Positions 1 to 9,400 of a DNA stretch of 22,813 nucleotides are shown here, piece after piece. Source of the DNA: Rikenellaceae bacterium (GTDB taxonomy: Bacteria; Bacteroidota; Bacteroidia; Bacteroidales; UBA932). The DNA is taken from NCBI GenBank assembly GCA_900767375.1, contig CAAFYX010000020.1:1-22813 (forward strand), given 5' to 3'. Within the stretch, counting starts at the first letter, position 1, and each line of letters begins with the position of its first letter. A program made the translations under genes and the position numbers. The notes beneath the pieces were generated by a model. The model saw nothing but the letters and a program-made list of their open reading frames with translations, was not told where the DNA came from and did not search any database.

Positions 1-1036
1 CGTGGGTGGACTTGGTGGAGCTGATGTGGCACTTGTAGGCGAAGTCGCCGAACGCGAGCTTGTATGCGAGCGTCTCGGCTGAGTCGTTGAGCTTGGTGCC
101 GGTGCCGTGGGCATTGATATAGACATTGTCCTTGGTCTCGTCGAAGGAGGCCTCCTTGAGGGCGTCGGCGATGCAGCGGGCCTGGGTGGTGGCGTCAGGG
201 CGCGGTGCGGTGATGTGGTGTGCGTCGCAGGTGCTGCCGTATCCGACCATTTCAGCGTAGATGTGCGCGCCGCGGTTCACTGCGTGCTCATACTCTTCCA
301 TTACGAGGACGGCTGCTCCGTCTGCCATCACGAATCCGCCTCTGTCGGCGTTGAACGGCAGGGAGGCGTGCTTGGGGTCTTCTGCGCGGGTGAGGGCCTT
401 GGCATTGGCAAAGCCGGCGATGCCGATAGGGATGGTGCACTGGTCGGTGCCTCCGGCGATGATGCCGTCGGCGTAGCCGTGCTTGATGGCGCGGAAGGCC
501 TCTCCGATGGAGTTCGTGGAGGTGGCGCAGGCGGTGACGACGTCGATGCAAGGGCCCTTGGCGTTATGGCGCATGGCGATGTGGCCGGCTGCGGCGTTGG
601 AAATCATCGTAGGGACGAAGTTAGGTGAAATCCACTGGCCCGAAGGGTCCTCGAGGAACTTGCTGACCTCGCGGACCTGGACGTTGAATCCGCCGATGCC
701 GGAGCCTACGTAGACGCCCAGCCTGAACGGATCGATGTTGCCAGTGCCGTCCTCGGAGGCGTTGAGGCCGGAGTCCTGCATGGCCTGATGGGCTGCGGCT
801 ACACCATAGATGGTGAACCAGTCCTGCTTGCGGGTGAAAGGCTTGTCGATGCCGTACTTCTCAGGGTCGAAATCCTTGATTTTCCCGCCGATCTTGACCG
901 GGAGGTTTTCGGTGGGGAACTCGCTGATGACATCGATCCCGCACTCGCCGTTCACAAGGCTCTTCCAGAATGTCTCTACGTCATTTCCGACGGGGGAGAT
1001 TACTCCCAGACCAGTGATGACTACACGTTTGTCCAT
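1..1036 (-). CDS. fabF: 3-oxoacyl-ACP synthase II (FabF), 5' part; 3' end outside the window
   Basis: Condensing enzyme of type II fatty acid synthesis: it joins malonyl-ACP to an acyl-ACP in the cytoplasm. The minus strand reads MDKRVVITGLGVISPVG, the classic FabF N-terminus, from an ATG at 1034-1036, and stays open for 345 codons to the window edge. The nucleophile Cys170 lies in VTACATS, and the first catalytic His (His310) in NAHGTGT. The reading stops at STKST-H, just before the expected second catalytic His, so about 70 residues are missing only because the window ends. FabF often follows acpP; here it is first after a divergent intergenic region, with its own promoter-like element, so acpP is not upstream. 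The length and both visible catalytic residues look normal, and I expect an intact gene. Confidence 0.96.
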   Translation of the reverse strand, partial: MDKRVVITGLGVISPVGNDVETFWKSLVNGECGIDVISEFPTENLPVKIGGKIKDFDPEKYGIDKPFTRKQDWFTIYGVAAAHQAMQDSGLNASEDGTGNIDPFRLGVYVGSGIGGFNVQVREVSKFLEDPSGQWISPNFVPTMISNAAAGHIAMRHNAKGPCIDVVTACATSTNSIGEAFRAIKHGYADGIIAGGTDQCTIPIGIAGFANAKALTRAEDPKHASLPFNADRGGFVMADGAAVLVMEEYEHAVNRGAHIYAEMVGYGSTCDAHHITAPRPDATTQARCIADALKEASFDETKDNVYINAHGTGTKLNDSAETLAYKLAFGDFAYKCHISSTKSTH

Positions 1037-1072
1037 AGATAATATCAGGTGTTTCAATACAATTGCAAAAAA

Positions 1073-1080
1073 CAAATGTA
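1073..1080 (-). promoter_or_regulatory. Probable fabF promoter, TAnnTTTG-type -7 box
   Basis: The minus strand reads TACATTTG, an exact match to the Bacteroidota TAnnTTTG element, about 37 nt upstream of the fabF ATG. No clear -33 TTTG is seen. It lies back to back with the plus-strand box at 1093-1100. Confidence 0.55.
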
Positions 1081-1092
1081 CTAAAAATTTTT

Positions 1093-1100
1093 TATATTTG
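1093..1100 (+). promoter_or_regulatory. Probable promoter of the LytTR regulator, TAnnTTTG-type -7 box
   Basis: TATATTTG matches the Bacteroidota -7 consensus but ends only 4 nt before the ATG at 1105. Transcription from it would begin at or very near the start codon and give a leaderless mRNA. No -33 TTTG lies 19 nt upstream, so the assignment is less sure than for the other boxes. Confidence 0.45.
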
Positions 1101-1104
1101 CGGT

Positions 1105-2004
1105 ATGTTTTCACTGAACGACAGAATACCGTCATACCTCCTGGGAAAGTACCAGCTCATAGCTACGGTCACTTTCACGGCTTTGTTCTCGCTGGTGTTC
1201 CTGCTGTTCAGCCTCCCGTTCTCCCATAACGCCTGGTTCGACCTGAACACTATGGACGCCTTCGGATTCACGGTGCTGTTCTTCATGATCGCTCTCTTTG
1301 TAGTAATCGTCAGCAAGAGGGTGCTGTATGTCACATTCAAGAACAGGGAGGAGACAATGACCTATCTGCAGTACATCCTCTGGAACCTCGCCGAGATACT
1401 GGTGATATGCCTTCTGTACACCGCTTTCACTGAGAAAGGAGACCAGATGGGTATCATAAACATACAGAACGAGTCCCCTGACCATATCTTTTTCAAGTCC
1501 CTGCTGTATTGTGCTACATCCCTGGCAGTTCCTTACGTCTGCTGTGGCATGTACTTCGCCATCATCGACAAGAACAATACCATCCGTGTGATGAACTACG
1601 GGAACGTCGTATCCGACGAGGTGGTGCTGCCGAAGGACGAGAAGAAGATCACCCTGTTTGACAACAGCGGAGTGCTGAAGCTCTCTGTGAGTTCCACCAA
1701 CCTCTATTATATCGAGTCAGACGACAACTATATAAAAGTCTGGTACACAGATACTCATGGAGTGCTGAAGCAGTATATGCTCAGATGCCGCCTGAAGACG
1801 GTGGAGGACAGCTTCACCGACAGCAACCTTATCCGCTGCCACCGCAAGTACATTGTCAATATGGAGAAGGTCAAGGTCCTGCGCAAGGAGAAGGACTGCT
1901 ACGAACTCGAGCTCGACAACGACTCCATCCCTCCTATCCAGGTGACGAAGACATACGAGGACAAGGTCCTCGCATGTTTCAACTCTTCATTCTTCGCTGA
2001 ATAG
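1105..2004 (+). CDS. Membrane-anchored LytTR-family transcriptional regulator
   Basis: A 299-residue one-component regulator. Four hydrophobic segments (about residues 17-38, 51-70, 88-108 and 128-154) form a membrane domain. A soluble LytTR DNA-binding domain follows at about 190-290, with its hallmark strings YYIESDDNYIKVWY (201-214) and LIRCHRKYIVN (242-252). LytTR domains bind short direct repeats in promoters. Here there is no receiver domain, so the membrane part is the likely sensor or anchor (inference). I chose the ATG at 1105 over an upstream in-frame TTG at 1063 because the TTG lies in the AT-rich promoter zone and adds unconserved-looking residues. The gene is divergent from fabF and converges, 5 nt apart, on the DUF4293 gene. 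Its targets and signal cannot be read from the sequence. Confidence 0.88.
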   Translation: MFSLNDRIPSYLLGKYQLIATVTFTALFSLVFLLFSLPFSHNAWFDLNTMDAFGFTVLFFMIALFVVIVSKRVLYVTFKNREETMTYLQYILWNLAEILVICLLYTAFTEKGDQMGIINIQNESPDHIFFKSLLYCATSLAVPYVCCGMYFAIIDKNNTIRVMNYGNVVSDEVVLPKDEKKITLFDNSGVLKLSVSSTNLYYIESDDNYIKVWYTDTHGVLKQYMLRCRLKTVEDSFTDSNLIRCHRKYIVNMEKVKVLRKEKDCYELELDNDSIPPIQVTKTYEDKVLACFNSSFFAE

Positions 2005-2009
2005 CCTCC

Positions 2010-2450
2010 CTATCTTCTTTTTCCGTTCTTCTTTCTGGTGCGGAGGTGGTTGACGCTCTCCGCGACCATGATGTCGGACGCAATGTTCTTGGCCGCGAGA
2101 AGGTCAAGGATGACTGCTACGGCAGGGAAAATGACTGATACTCTGAATAGGACATCCTCCCTGGTGGTGAAGAAATCCACTGCGAGCCAGCCCTGGAGGG
2201 CCAGGGTGATGATGGCTGCGAGCACGGCTGTCCTCATCTGGAACACTCTGAAACGGTATGTCGTGAGAGCAAGGAAGTCCAGGAGGACTGCAATGATGAT
2301 GAGGATCAGGTATGGGATGTATGCCGTGTATCTGAAGGTTTCAATGAATTCACCGTCCGTTCCGGGGATGACGGCCTTGAGACTGAAAATCATCACTGCC
2401 ATAAGGGCGGTAGCGATGAGGAGGTACAAAGTCTGTATTCTCTGCCACAT
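2010..2450 (-). CDS. DUF4293 family integral membrane protein
   Basis: A 146-residue protein with four predicted membrane helices and a basic C-terminal tail (RTRKKNGKRR). The start MWQRIQTLYLL and the four-helix layout are typical of the DUF4293 family, which occurs mainly in Bacteroidota and has no known function. I prefer the ATG at 2448-2450; an upstream TTG at 2462 is in frame, but the family start is MWQRIQ. A TAnnTTTG box lies 32 nt upstream. The gene is divergent from the operon beginning at 2559 and convergent with the LytTR gene. The positive C-terminus suggests that the tail is cytoplasmic. Function is unknown. Confidence 0.82.
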   Translation of the reverse strand: MWQRIQTLYLLIATALMAVMIFSLKAVIPGTDGEFIETFRYTAYIPYLILIIIAVLLDFLALTTYRFRVFQMRTAVLAAIITLALQGWLAVDFFTTREDVLFRVSVIFPAVAVILDLLAAKNIASDIMVAESVNHLRTRKKNGKRR

Positions 2451-2481
2451 AGTAAAAATCAAAAATTTTAAAAACTCTGTG

Positions 2482-2489
2482 CAAAAATA
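2482..2489 (-). promoter_or_regulatory. Probable promoter of the DUF4293 gene
   Basis: The minus strand reads TATTTTTG, which fits TAnnTTTG and sits 31 nt upstream of the ATG at 2450. The element is A/T-rich, so a chance match is possible. Confidence 0.45.
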
Positions 2490-2510
2490 GGAAAATCGCC
2501 ATAAATAACC

Positions 2511-2518
2511 TATATTTG
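2511..2518 (+). promoter_or_regulatory. Probable promoter of the leuA-like/acyl-CoA synthetase/nifJ operon
   Basis: TATATTTG lies 40 nt upstream of the ATG at 2559 and gives a leader of about 33 nt. It is the only good promoter match ahead of the three tightly spaced genes up to 9933. Confidence 0.6.
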
Positions 2519-2558
2519 TGATGGTAGTAAATTATTTTGGTTAGTCAGCAGGACGTAT

Positions 2559-3968
2559 ATGGAACGAAACATTCTCGTCAGTGACGTTACAATGAAACAG
2601 ACGGACTCCCAGCAGGGAGCCGCCCTGTCTTTCCGTCAGAAAATCGAATTGGCAAAGCTTCTTAACCGTCTCGGGGTCTCGGTCATCGAGACTTCCCCTA
2701 TTGTCGGCGGCAGGCCTGATGTCCTGCTTGTGAAGTCATTGGCGTCAGCCATCAAGGACAGCATCCTGGCTGTACCGGTGGATTTCACCGACCCTGAAAG
2801 CCCGGCCATCACCTGGAGCGCCCTGTCCGAGGCGGCCCATCCGAGGCTCCAGGTCTCCGTGCCTGTCAGTGCCGTTCAGATGGAGTATCTCACCCACAGG
2901 AAGCCGGCAGCAGTGCTCCAGCTCATTTCCGAGCAGGTGGCTGCCTGCGCGGCGCTTTGCCCGGATGTCGAGTTCATCGCCCAGGACTTCGCCAGGAGCG
3001 ACGAGGGCTTCCTCGGCGATGCGGTGAATGCCGCCATCGCCGCCGGAGCGAAGACCGTGACGTTCTGGGACTCCGCCTGCACCCTGCTTCCAGAGGACTT
3101 CGCCTCCTTCGTAAAGCGTACCAGGTCCTCCCTGCCTGAGGATGTCAAGCTCGGAGTGCTGTGTACCAACGACCTTTACCTCGCCGACGCCTGTGCCATT
3201 GCGGCGGTTTGTGCCGGTGCGGACGAAATAAAGACCATGCCTTACGGCAATGATACCGTTTCCCTCAAACGCTTCGCCAGAATCCTGAATACCAAGTCCG
3301 ACGTCTGCCACGCCAGCTGCGCTGTCAGCCTTACTGAACTGGACAGGGTCGTCAGCCAGATAAAGGTGCTCTGCGAGGCCAAGAGCGGGAAGGCTTCCAA
3401 GCTTCTCGCCACCACTCCGGCTTCGGAAGAGATGCAGCTTACCGTCAGTGACAACCTCCAGGCTGTCCTGCGTGCAGTCAGCAAGCTGGGATATGACCTC
3501 AGCGAGGAGGACGGCTTGAAAGTCTATGAGACTTTCGTGCGCCTGGCATCGATGAACTCGGTGGTTACGGCAAAAGAACTCGACGCGATAGTCGCATCCG
3601 TCGCCTTCCAGGTGCCTCCGACCTACCGTCTCGAGAGCTTTGTGATCAATTCCGGAAACACCATCTCCGCCACCTGCCACCTGCGCCTGCGCAAGGGCGA
3701 GGAGCTTCTTGAGAACGTCTGTGTGGGCGACGGTCCTGTGGACGCAGCCTTCCAGGCCATAGAGAAGGTGGTCGGCAGACATTTCGAGTTGGATGATTTC
3801 CAGATCCAGTCTGTGGCCGAAGGACGTGAGGCCATGGGTGAAACCGTGGTGCGCCTGCGCCACGAAGGACGCGTTCAGTCAGGCCGCGGTGTTTCCCGCG
3901 ACATCATAGCGTCCAGCCTTATGGCATATATCAATGCAGTGAACAAAATCGTATACGAGGAGGAATAA
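2559..3968 (+). CDS. 2-isopropylmalate synthase-like protein with LeuA regulatory domain, probable pseudo-enzyme
   Basis: A 469-residue protein with the layout of 2-isopropylmalate/homocitrate synthases: an HMGL-like TIM barrel (about 5-270), a linker, and a C-terminal LeuA allosteric/dimerisation domain (about 355-469, with GDGPVDAAFQAIEKV and SRDIIASSLMAYINAVNK). In active enzymes the barrel begins D-T-T-L-R-D-G-x-Q and binds its metal with an HxHND motif. Here these read DVTMKQTDSQQ (9-19) and LCTND (201-205): the Arg is Lys and both metal-ligand His are gone. Normal condensation of acetyl-CoA with a 2-oxoacid is therefore unlikely. The regulatory domain, which binds leucine in true LeuA, is well preserved, so a sensor or regulatory role is possible (inference). 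It is the first gene of the operon, 3 nt before the fusion gene. A divergent enzyme with altered chemistry cannot be excluded. Confidence 0.85.
   Translation: MERNILVSDVTMKQTDSQQGAALSFRQKIELAKLLNRLGVSVIETSPIVGGRPDVLLVKSLASAIKDSILAVPVDFTDPESPAITWSALSEAAHPRLQVSVPVSAVQMEYLTHRKPAAVLQLISEQVAACAALCPDVEFIAQDFARSDEGFLGDAVNAAIAAGAKTVTFWDSACTLLPEDFASFVKRTRSSLPEDVKLGVLCTNDLYLADACAIAAVCAGADEIKTMPYGNDTVSLKRFARILNTKSDVCHASCAVSLTELDRVVSQIKVLCEAKSGKASKLLATTPASEEMQLTVSDNLQAVLRAVSKLGYDLSEEDGLKVYETFVRLASMNSVVTAKELDAIVASVAFQVPPTYRLESFVINSGNTISATCHLRLRKGEELLENVCVGDGPVDAAFQAIEKVVGRHFELDDFQIQSVAEGREAMGETVVRLRHEGRVQSGRGVSRDIIASSLMAYINAVNKIVYEEE
3958..3963 (+). promoter_or_regulatory. Shine-Dalgarno-like site that supports a TTG start
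   Basis: AGGAGG lies 8 nt before the TTG at 3972. It also encodes the last Glu codons of the preceding gene, so it may be coincidence, but it supports translational coupling from a non-ATG start. Such strong sites are unusual elsewhere in this window. Confidence 0.45.
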
Positions 3969-3971
3969 GCC

Positions 3972-6455
3972 TTGAGACTGTCTTTTTCTACACGCGGATG
4001 GATGGATCTCGAGTGGAATGAGATCCTCGACAGTGCCTGTGAAATGCGTTTCACAGGTATTGAAGTCTATAATGTGTTCAAGTCGCCCGGCTTCGTGGAC
4101 GCCGGAGGGCCGTTCCACAAGTTCAATGTGATGCCTACTTACAGGGATCTGCGGGACAAGCGGATAGAGATACCGTGCTTCGACTCCTCCAATGACCTTT
4201 CCCAGGATGACCCTGAGATGCTGGACGGGATGGGCAGGCTTATCGAGCTGGCGTCCGATATGCACTGTCCGTATGTATGCGCATTCGCCAAGGAGAATAG
4301 TCCGGAAATCATTCGGAGAAATATCAGAAGCCTGATTCCTCTGGCCGCCGATGCAGGTGTGGTCATCCTCATCAAGACAAGCGGCATCTATTCCGACACG
4401 GCCCTGCTCCGTGACCTTCTCAACGAGTTCGCCTGCGACCAGCTCGCAGTCCTCTGGGATGTCCATCATCCGTACCGTGACCACGGAGAGACTCCTGCCC
4501 AGTCCATAACCAATCTTGGCGCCTATGTCAAGCACGTGCATATGCGCGACAGCCAGGATGACGGCTCATATACCGTCATCGGCGAAGGCTCCTTCCCTGT
4601 GGAGGAAGTGATGAACGCCCTGCGCTGCATCGACTATGACGGTTTCATATCGCTGGAATGGAAGCCTGAGTGGACCAGGGACCTCACGGACCGCGACGTC
4701 GTGTTCCCGTATTTCGTGAACTATATGGAGAGGTTCAGGAACGACCATCTCCAGAAATACAAGCTTTATCCGAACCACGACGGCTCTGGATACTATGTCT
4801 GGGAGAAGGACAAGCTCCTGCATCAGACATTCTCGCGTGTGCTGGACCGCGTGGCGGACGAGTTCCCGGACCAGTACTGTTTCAAATATACGACACTGGA
4901 CTACACCAGGACATATTCCGAGTTCCGCAGGGACGTGGACGATTTTGCACGCGCCCTCGTGTCGCTGGGCGTAAAGGCCGGGAGCAAGGTATCCGTATGG
5001 GCCACCAACATCCCTGCCTGGTATATAGCTTTCTGGGCTACGACCAAGATCGGCGCCGTCCTCGTGACGGTGAACACCGCATACAAGTCCCACGAGGCGG
5101 AGTACCTCTTCCGCCAGTCCGACACTCACACCATCATTATGATCGAGAGCTGTCTGGACTCGAACTACAAGGACATCATCAACGAACTCTGTCCTGAGAT
5201 AGAGCACAGCGAGCCGGGCAAGCCTCTGCACTGCTCGCGTCTTCCATTCCTGCGCAACGTCATCACGGTCGGTTTCAGGATGAAGGGCTGTCTGACCTTC
5301 GAGGAGGCGATGGCCAGGAAGAACCTGGTCCCTCAGGAGACGGTGGCCGCAATGGCGGCGAAGGTGCGCCCTGACGATGTCTGCAACATGCAGTACACTT
5401 CCGGAACCACCGGCTTCCCCAAGGGAGTGATGCTCACCCATTACAACGTGATAAACAACGGCAAGTGCATCGGTGACCGTATGGGACTGTCCACCGCAGA
5501 CAGGATGATGATACAGGTACCTATGTTCCACTGTTTCGGAATGGTGCTCTCCATGACCTCGTCCGTCACCCACGGAGCCACGATGTGCCCTATGCCGTAT
5601 TTCTCCGCCAAGTCATCCCTCGCCTGCATCAACCAGGAGAAGATCACCTGCTTCAACGGCGTGCCGACGATGTTCATCGCTATGTTCAACCATCCCGACT
5701 ACCGCAAGACTGATTTCTCGCATATGCGCACCGGCATCATGGCCGGCTCCGGCTGCCCTCCCGAGCTTATGCGCAGGGCAGCACGTCCGGACGAGATGAA
5801 CATGACCGGAATCGTCAGCGTTTACGGCCAGACCGAGTCGGCTCCTGGAAATACGATGTCCGCCTGGACAGACAGCCTCGATGTGAGATGTGACACCGTA
5901 GGCTATGCTTTCCCTCATATCCTCTGCAAGGTGATAGACCCTGAGACCGGAGCCGAACTCCCTGCCGGAGTGAACGGCGAGTTCTGCTCCAAGGGATACA
6001 ATACGATGAAGGGCTACTACAAGATGCCCGAAGCTACCGCCCAGGCTATCGACAAGGACGGCTGGCTTCATTCCGGAGACCTTGCATGCAGGGATGAGAA
6101 CGGAAACTACCGCATCACAGGCCGTCTGAAGGATATGATCATCCGCGGCGGCGAGAACATTTATCCGAAGGAAATAGAAGAGTTCATATACACGCACCCG
6201 AAGGTCAAGGATGTCCAGGTCATCGGCGTCCCTGACAAGAAATACGGCGAGGAGGCCCTGGCCTGCATCATACTCAAGGAAGGGGAGACCCTGACCGAGC
6301 CCGAGATGAGGGATTTCATCACCGGACGTCTGGCAAGGCACAAGGTCCCGAGATACATCGATTTCGTGGATTCGTTCCCGATGAACGCCGCAGGCAAGGT
6401 GCTGAAATACAAAATGAGAGAAGCTGCCGTCGAAAAGTTCGGCCTTGAAAAATAA
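3972..6455 (+). CDS. Fusion: sugar-phosphate isomerase/epimerase-like TIM barrel + acyl-CoA synthetase
   Basis: An 827-residue two-domain protein. Residues 1-255 resemble the xylose-isomerase-like TIM barrel family: WDVHH (162-166), KHVHMRD (187-193) and SLEW (227-230) supply metal-binding-type Asp, His and Glu. At the usual first ligand position I see Lys135 (LIKTSG). Residues 280-825 form an adenylate-forming acyl-CoA synthetase that activates a carboxylic acid with ATP and CoA: YTSGTTGFPKG from 475, VYGQTES from 617, GWLHSGDL from 697, the hinge GRLKDMIIRGGENIYPKEIEE, and catalytic Lys809 in AAGKVLK. It is closest in look to medium- or short-chain fatty acyl-CoA synthetases; the substrate is unknown. 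The TTG start is chosen because the first barrel strand (LSFSTRGW) begins at once; the next ATG, at 4002, would delete it. It lies 3 nt after the LeuA-like gene and 4 nt before nifJ. Confidence 0.9.
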   Translation: MRLSFSTRGWMDLEWNEILDSACEMRFTGIEVYNVFKSPGFVDAGGPFHKFNVMPTYRDLRDKRIEIPCFDSSNDLSQDDPEMLDGMGRLIELASDMHCPYVCAFAKENSPEIIRRNIRSLIPLAADAGVVILIKTSGIYSDTALLRDLLNEFACDQLAVLWDVHHPYRDHGETPAQSITNLGAYVKHVHMRDSQDDGSYTVIGEGSFPVEEVMNALRCIDYDGFISLEWKPEWTRDLTDRDVVFPYFVNYMERFRNDHLQKYKLYPNHDGSGYYVWEKDKLLHQTFSRVLDRVADEFPDQYCFKYTTLDYTRTYSEFRRDVDDFARALVSLGVKAGSKVSVWATNIPAWYIAFWATTKIGAVLVTVNTAYKSHEAEYLFRQSDTHTIIMIESCLDSNYKDIINELCPEIEHSEPGKPLHCSRLPFLRNVITVGFRMKGCLTFEEAMARKNLVPQETVAAMAAKVRPDDVCNMQYTSGTTGFPKGVMLTHYNVINNGKCIGDRMGLSTADRMMIQVPMFHCFGMVLSMTSSVTHGATMCPMPYFSAKSSLACINQEKITCFNGVPTMFIAMFNHPDYRKTDFSHMRTGIMAGSGCPPELMRRAARPDEMNMTGIVSVYGQTESAPGNTMSAWTDSLDVRCDTVGYAFPHILCKVIDPETGAELPAGVNGEFCSKGYNTMKGYYKMPEATAQAIDKDGWLHSGDLACRDENGNYRITGRLKDMIIRGGENIYPKEIEEFIYTHPKVKDVQVIGVPDKKYGEEALACIILKEGETLTEPEMRDFITGRLARHKVPRYIDFVDSFPMNAAGKVLKYKMREAAVEKFGLEK

Positions 6456-6459
6456 GATT

Positions 6460-9400
6460 ATGGGAAAGAAGATTGTAACAATGGACGGCAATGAAGCCGC
6501 CGCCAACATAGCATACGAATTCACTGAAGTAGCAGCGATTTACCCTATTACGCCATCGTCCCCGATGGCGGAGCATATCGATAACTGGTCCGCAAAGGGC
6601 AGGACCAATATGTTCGGCCAGACTGTGACCATCACTGAAATGCAGTCCGAGGCCGGCGCCATCGCCGCAGTCCACGGCGCAGCCCAGACCGGAACCCTTG
6701 CCACAAGCTTCACTTCCAGCCAGGGACTTATGCTTATGATCCCTGTCCTTCACCGAATCGCCGGCGAACGCCTTCCGGTAGTCCTTCATGTAGCCGCCAG
6801 AACAGTGGGAACCCATGCCATGTCCATCTTCGGCGACCAGTCCGACGTTATGTGCTGCCGCAATACCGGATTTGCAATGATATGCTCCGGCAGCGTCCAG
6901 GAGGCCTCCGACCTCGCCGGCGCAGCCCATCTGGCAGCTGTCAAGGGCCGCACCCCGTTCATGCATTTCTTCGACGGATTCCGTACCTCCCATGAGATCA
7001 ATACGGTGGAGATGATCGACACCGAAAAGCTCAGAGCCCTTATGGACCAGGACGCACTGGCCGCCTTCCGTGCCCACGCCCTCAACCCTGAGCATCCTCA
7101 GATGCGCGCGACCGTTCAGAATCCGGATATCTTCTTCCAGGTGCGCGAGGCATCGAACCCATACTATGACGCCCTTCCGGGCATCGTGGAGAACTATTTC
7201 AACGCCATCAATACCATAACGGGCCGCGACTACAAGCTCTTCAACTACTACGGAGCCCCTGACGCCACGGACGTGATCCTGGCGATGGGCAGTGTTTCCG
7301 GCACCATCAAGGAGGCTGTGGATTCGCTGATCAGCTGCGGTGCCAAGGTAGGATTCGTGCAGGTGCACCTCTACCGTCCGTTCAGCGCGGAACATCTTTT
7401 CAAGGTGCTGCCTGACACTGTCAAGCGTGTCGCAGTACTTGACCGCTGCAAGGAGCCGGGAAGTGCCGGCGAGCCTCTGTACGAGGACTTCTGCACTGCA
7501 GTGTGCCGCAGCGGCAAGCAGATCCGCATCATAGGCGGCCGCTACGGACTCTCGTCCAAGGACACCGACCCGGGCCAGATCCTCGCAGTATATGCAAACC
7601 TCGCATCAGAGAACCCTAAGCACGGTTTCACCATCGGTATCAACGATGACGTCACCGGACTTTCCCTCGAGTCCCTTCCTTTCACAAACAGCGTTTCCGA
7701 CACCTACAGCTGCAAGTTCTGGGGTCTCGGCGGCGACGGTACCGTGGGAGCGAACAAGAACACCGTCCACATCGTAAGCGAGTGCGGCGGCAAGTTCGGA
7801 CAGGCCTATTTCGAGTACGACGCGAAGAAGTCCTTCGGAGTGACCAAGTCCCACCTCAGGTTCGGAAGCAAGCCTGTGGAGAGTTCATACTATGTAAAGA
7901 ACGCCGATTTCATAGCCTGCCACAACCAGAGCTACATCGGCCAGTACGATATACTTTCAGAGATCAAGGAGAACGGAATCTTCCTGCTGAACTGCAGCAA
8001 GGAAGGCGCGGAGCTTGAAGCCTGGCTGCCGGCCGACGTAAAGATAGCCCTCGCCGCCAAGCACGTCCGTTTCTTCGTCATCGACGCTACCGCCATTGCG
8101 CTCCGCCTCGGTCTTGGGAACCATACTAACACAGTCCTTCAGGCCGCATTCTTCGCCGCTACGGGCATCATCGACCCATCGGTGGCCCTGGATGCCATGA
8201 AGGCCGCCGCGAAGAAGTCATATTTCGCAAAGGGTGACGCCGTAGTGGCGAAGAACGTCGCCGCCATTGACGCCGGTGCATCGGAGGTGCGTGAAATCGC
8301 CGTTCCAGCAGAGTGGGCATCGCTCAAGCCTCAGGAGGCCGAGGACCTCAGCGCCCTTCCGGCAGCTGTCCGCAACATCCTTCTCCCTATCAACCGTCAG
8401 AAGGGTGACGACCTTCCTGTCAGTGCATTCTCCGACTATGTGGACGGATGTATCGAGCTCGGCCTCACCGCCTACGAGAAGCGCGGCATCGCAGTCAAGG
8501 TGCCTGTTTGGAACGCAGAGAAGTGCATCCAGTGCAACCGCTGCTCGTTCGTCTGCCCTCACGCCGTGATCCGCCCTTACCTCCTCAGTGACGAGGAAAA
8601 AGCCGCGGCTCCGGAAGGCTTCACCACCGTTCCTGCCAACGGCAAGGCAAAGGGTCTGCACTTCGCCCTCGCAGTCTCCGACTACGACTGCACAGGCTGC
8701 GGAAGCTGCGCCGAAAGCTGCCCTACCAAGGCTCTCGAAATGGTTCCTGCCGATCTCAATGAAAAATCACGCAAGCTCTTCGACTATGCCCTCGGCATAA
8801 GTGACAAGGGCGACCTCTTCGACCCTTACACCGTCAAGGGAAGCCAGTTCCGCCAGCCGCTGCTCGAGTTCTCGGCTGCCTGCGCCGGCTGCGGGGAGAC
8901 TCCATACGCGAAGCTGCTCACCCAGCTCTTCGGTGACCGTGTGTTCTGGGCCAATGCAACAGGCTGCTCACAGGCCTGGGGCGCTGCAATGCCGGGCATC
9001 CCGTACACCACAAACAGACGCGGCTTCGGTCCTGCCTGGACCAACAGCCTCTTCGAGAACAATGCCGAGCTCTGCCTCGGAATGTGCCTCTCGATCAAGC
9101 AGAGACGCGCCCTCCTGAAGCAGAAGGTGGAAGCGTTCGCTCAGACTGCGGACGCGCAGCTCAAGGAAGCCTGCAAAGCCTGGGCTGATGCCTATGACAA
9201 TGCAGAAAGCTCCCGCGCCGCTTCCGACGCCCTGATCTCCCTGCTCGAAAAGGACGGGTCCGCTCAGGCCGGGGAACTGCTCGCAGGCCGCGACATCTTC
9301 TCCAAGAAGACATTCTGGATGTACGGAGGTGACGGCTGGGCATACGATATCGGCTTCGGAGGCCTCGACCATGTCATCGCCAGCGGTGAGAACGTCAACG

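Noticed and set aside
2745..3863. A 372-codon open frame antisense to the LeuA-like gene
   Set aside because: The product has no recognisable domain and is rich in His, Gly and Arg, and the sense strand encodes a coherent two-domain protein.
6445..6462. Upstream non-ATG starts for nifJ (6445), the LytTR gene (1063) and the DUF4293 gene (2462)
   Set aside because: Each extension adds residues that do not fit the family N-terminus and runs into a neighbouring gene or promoter; ATG codons at 6460, 1105 and 2450 fit better.
6319..7395. A 358-codon open frame antisense to the end of the fusion gene and the start of nifJ
   Set aside because: It crosses two well-supported sense genes and their junction and has no signal of its own.
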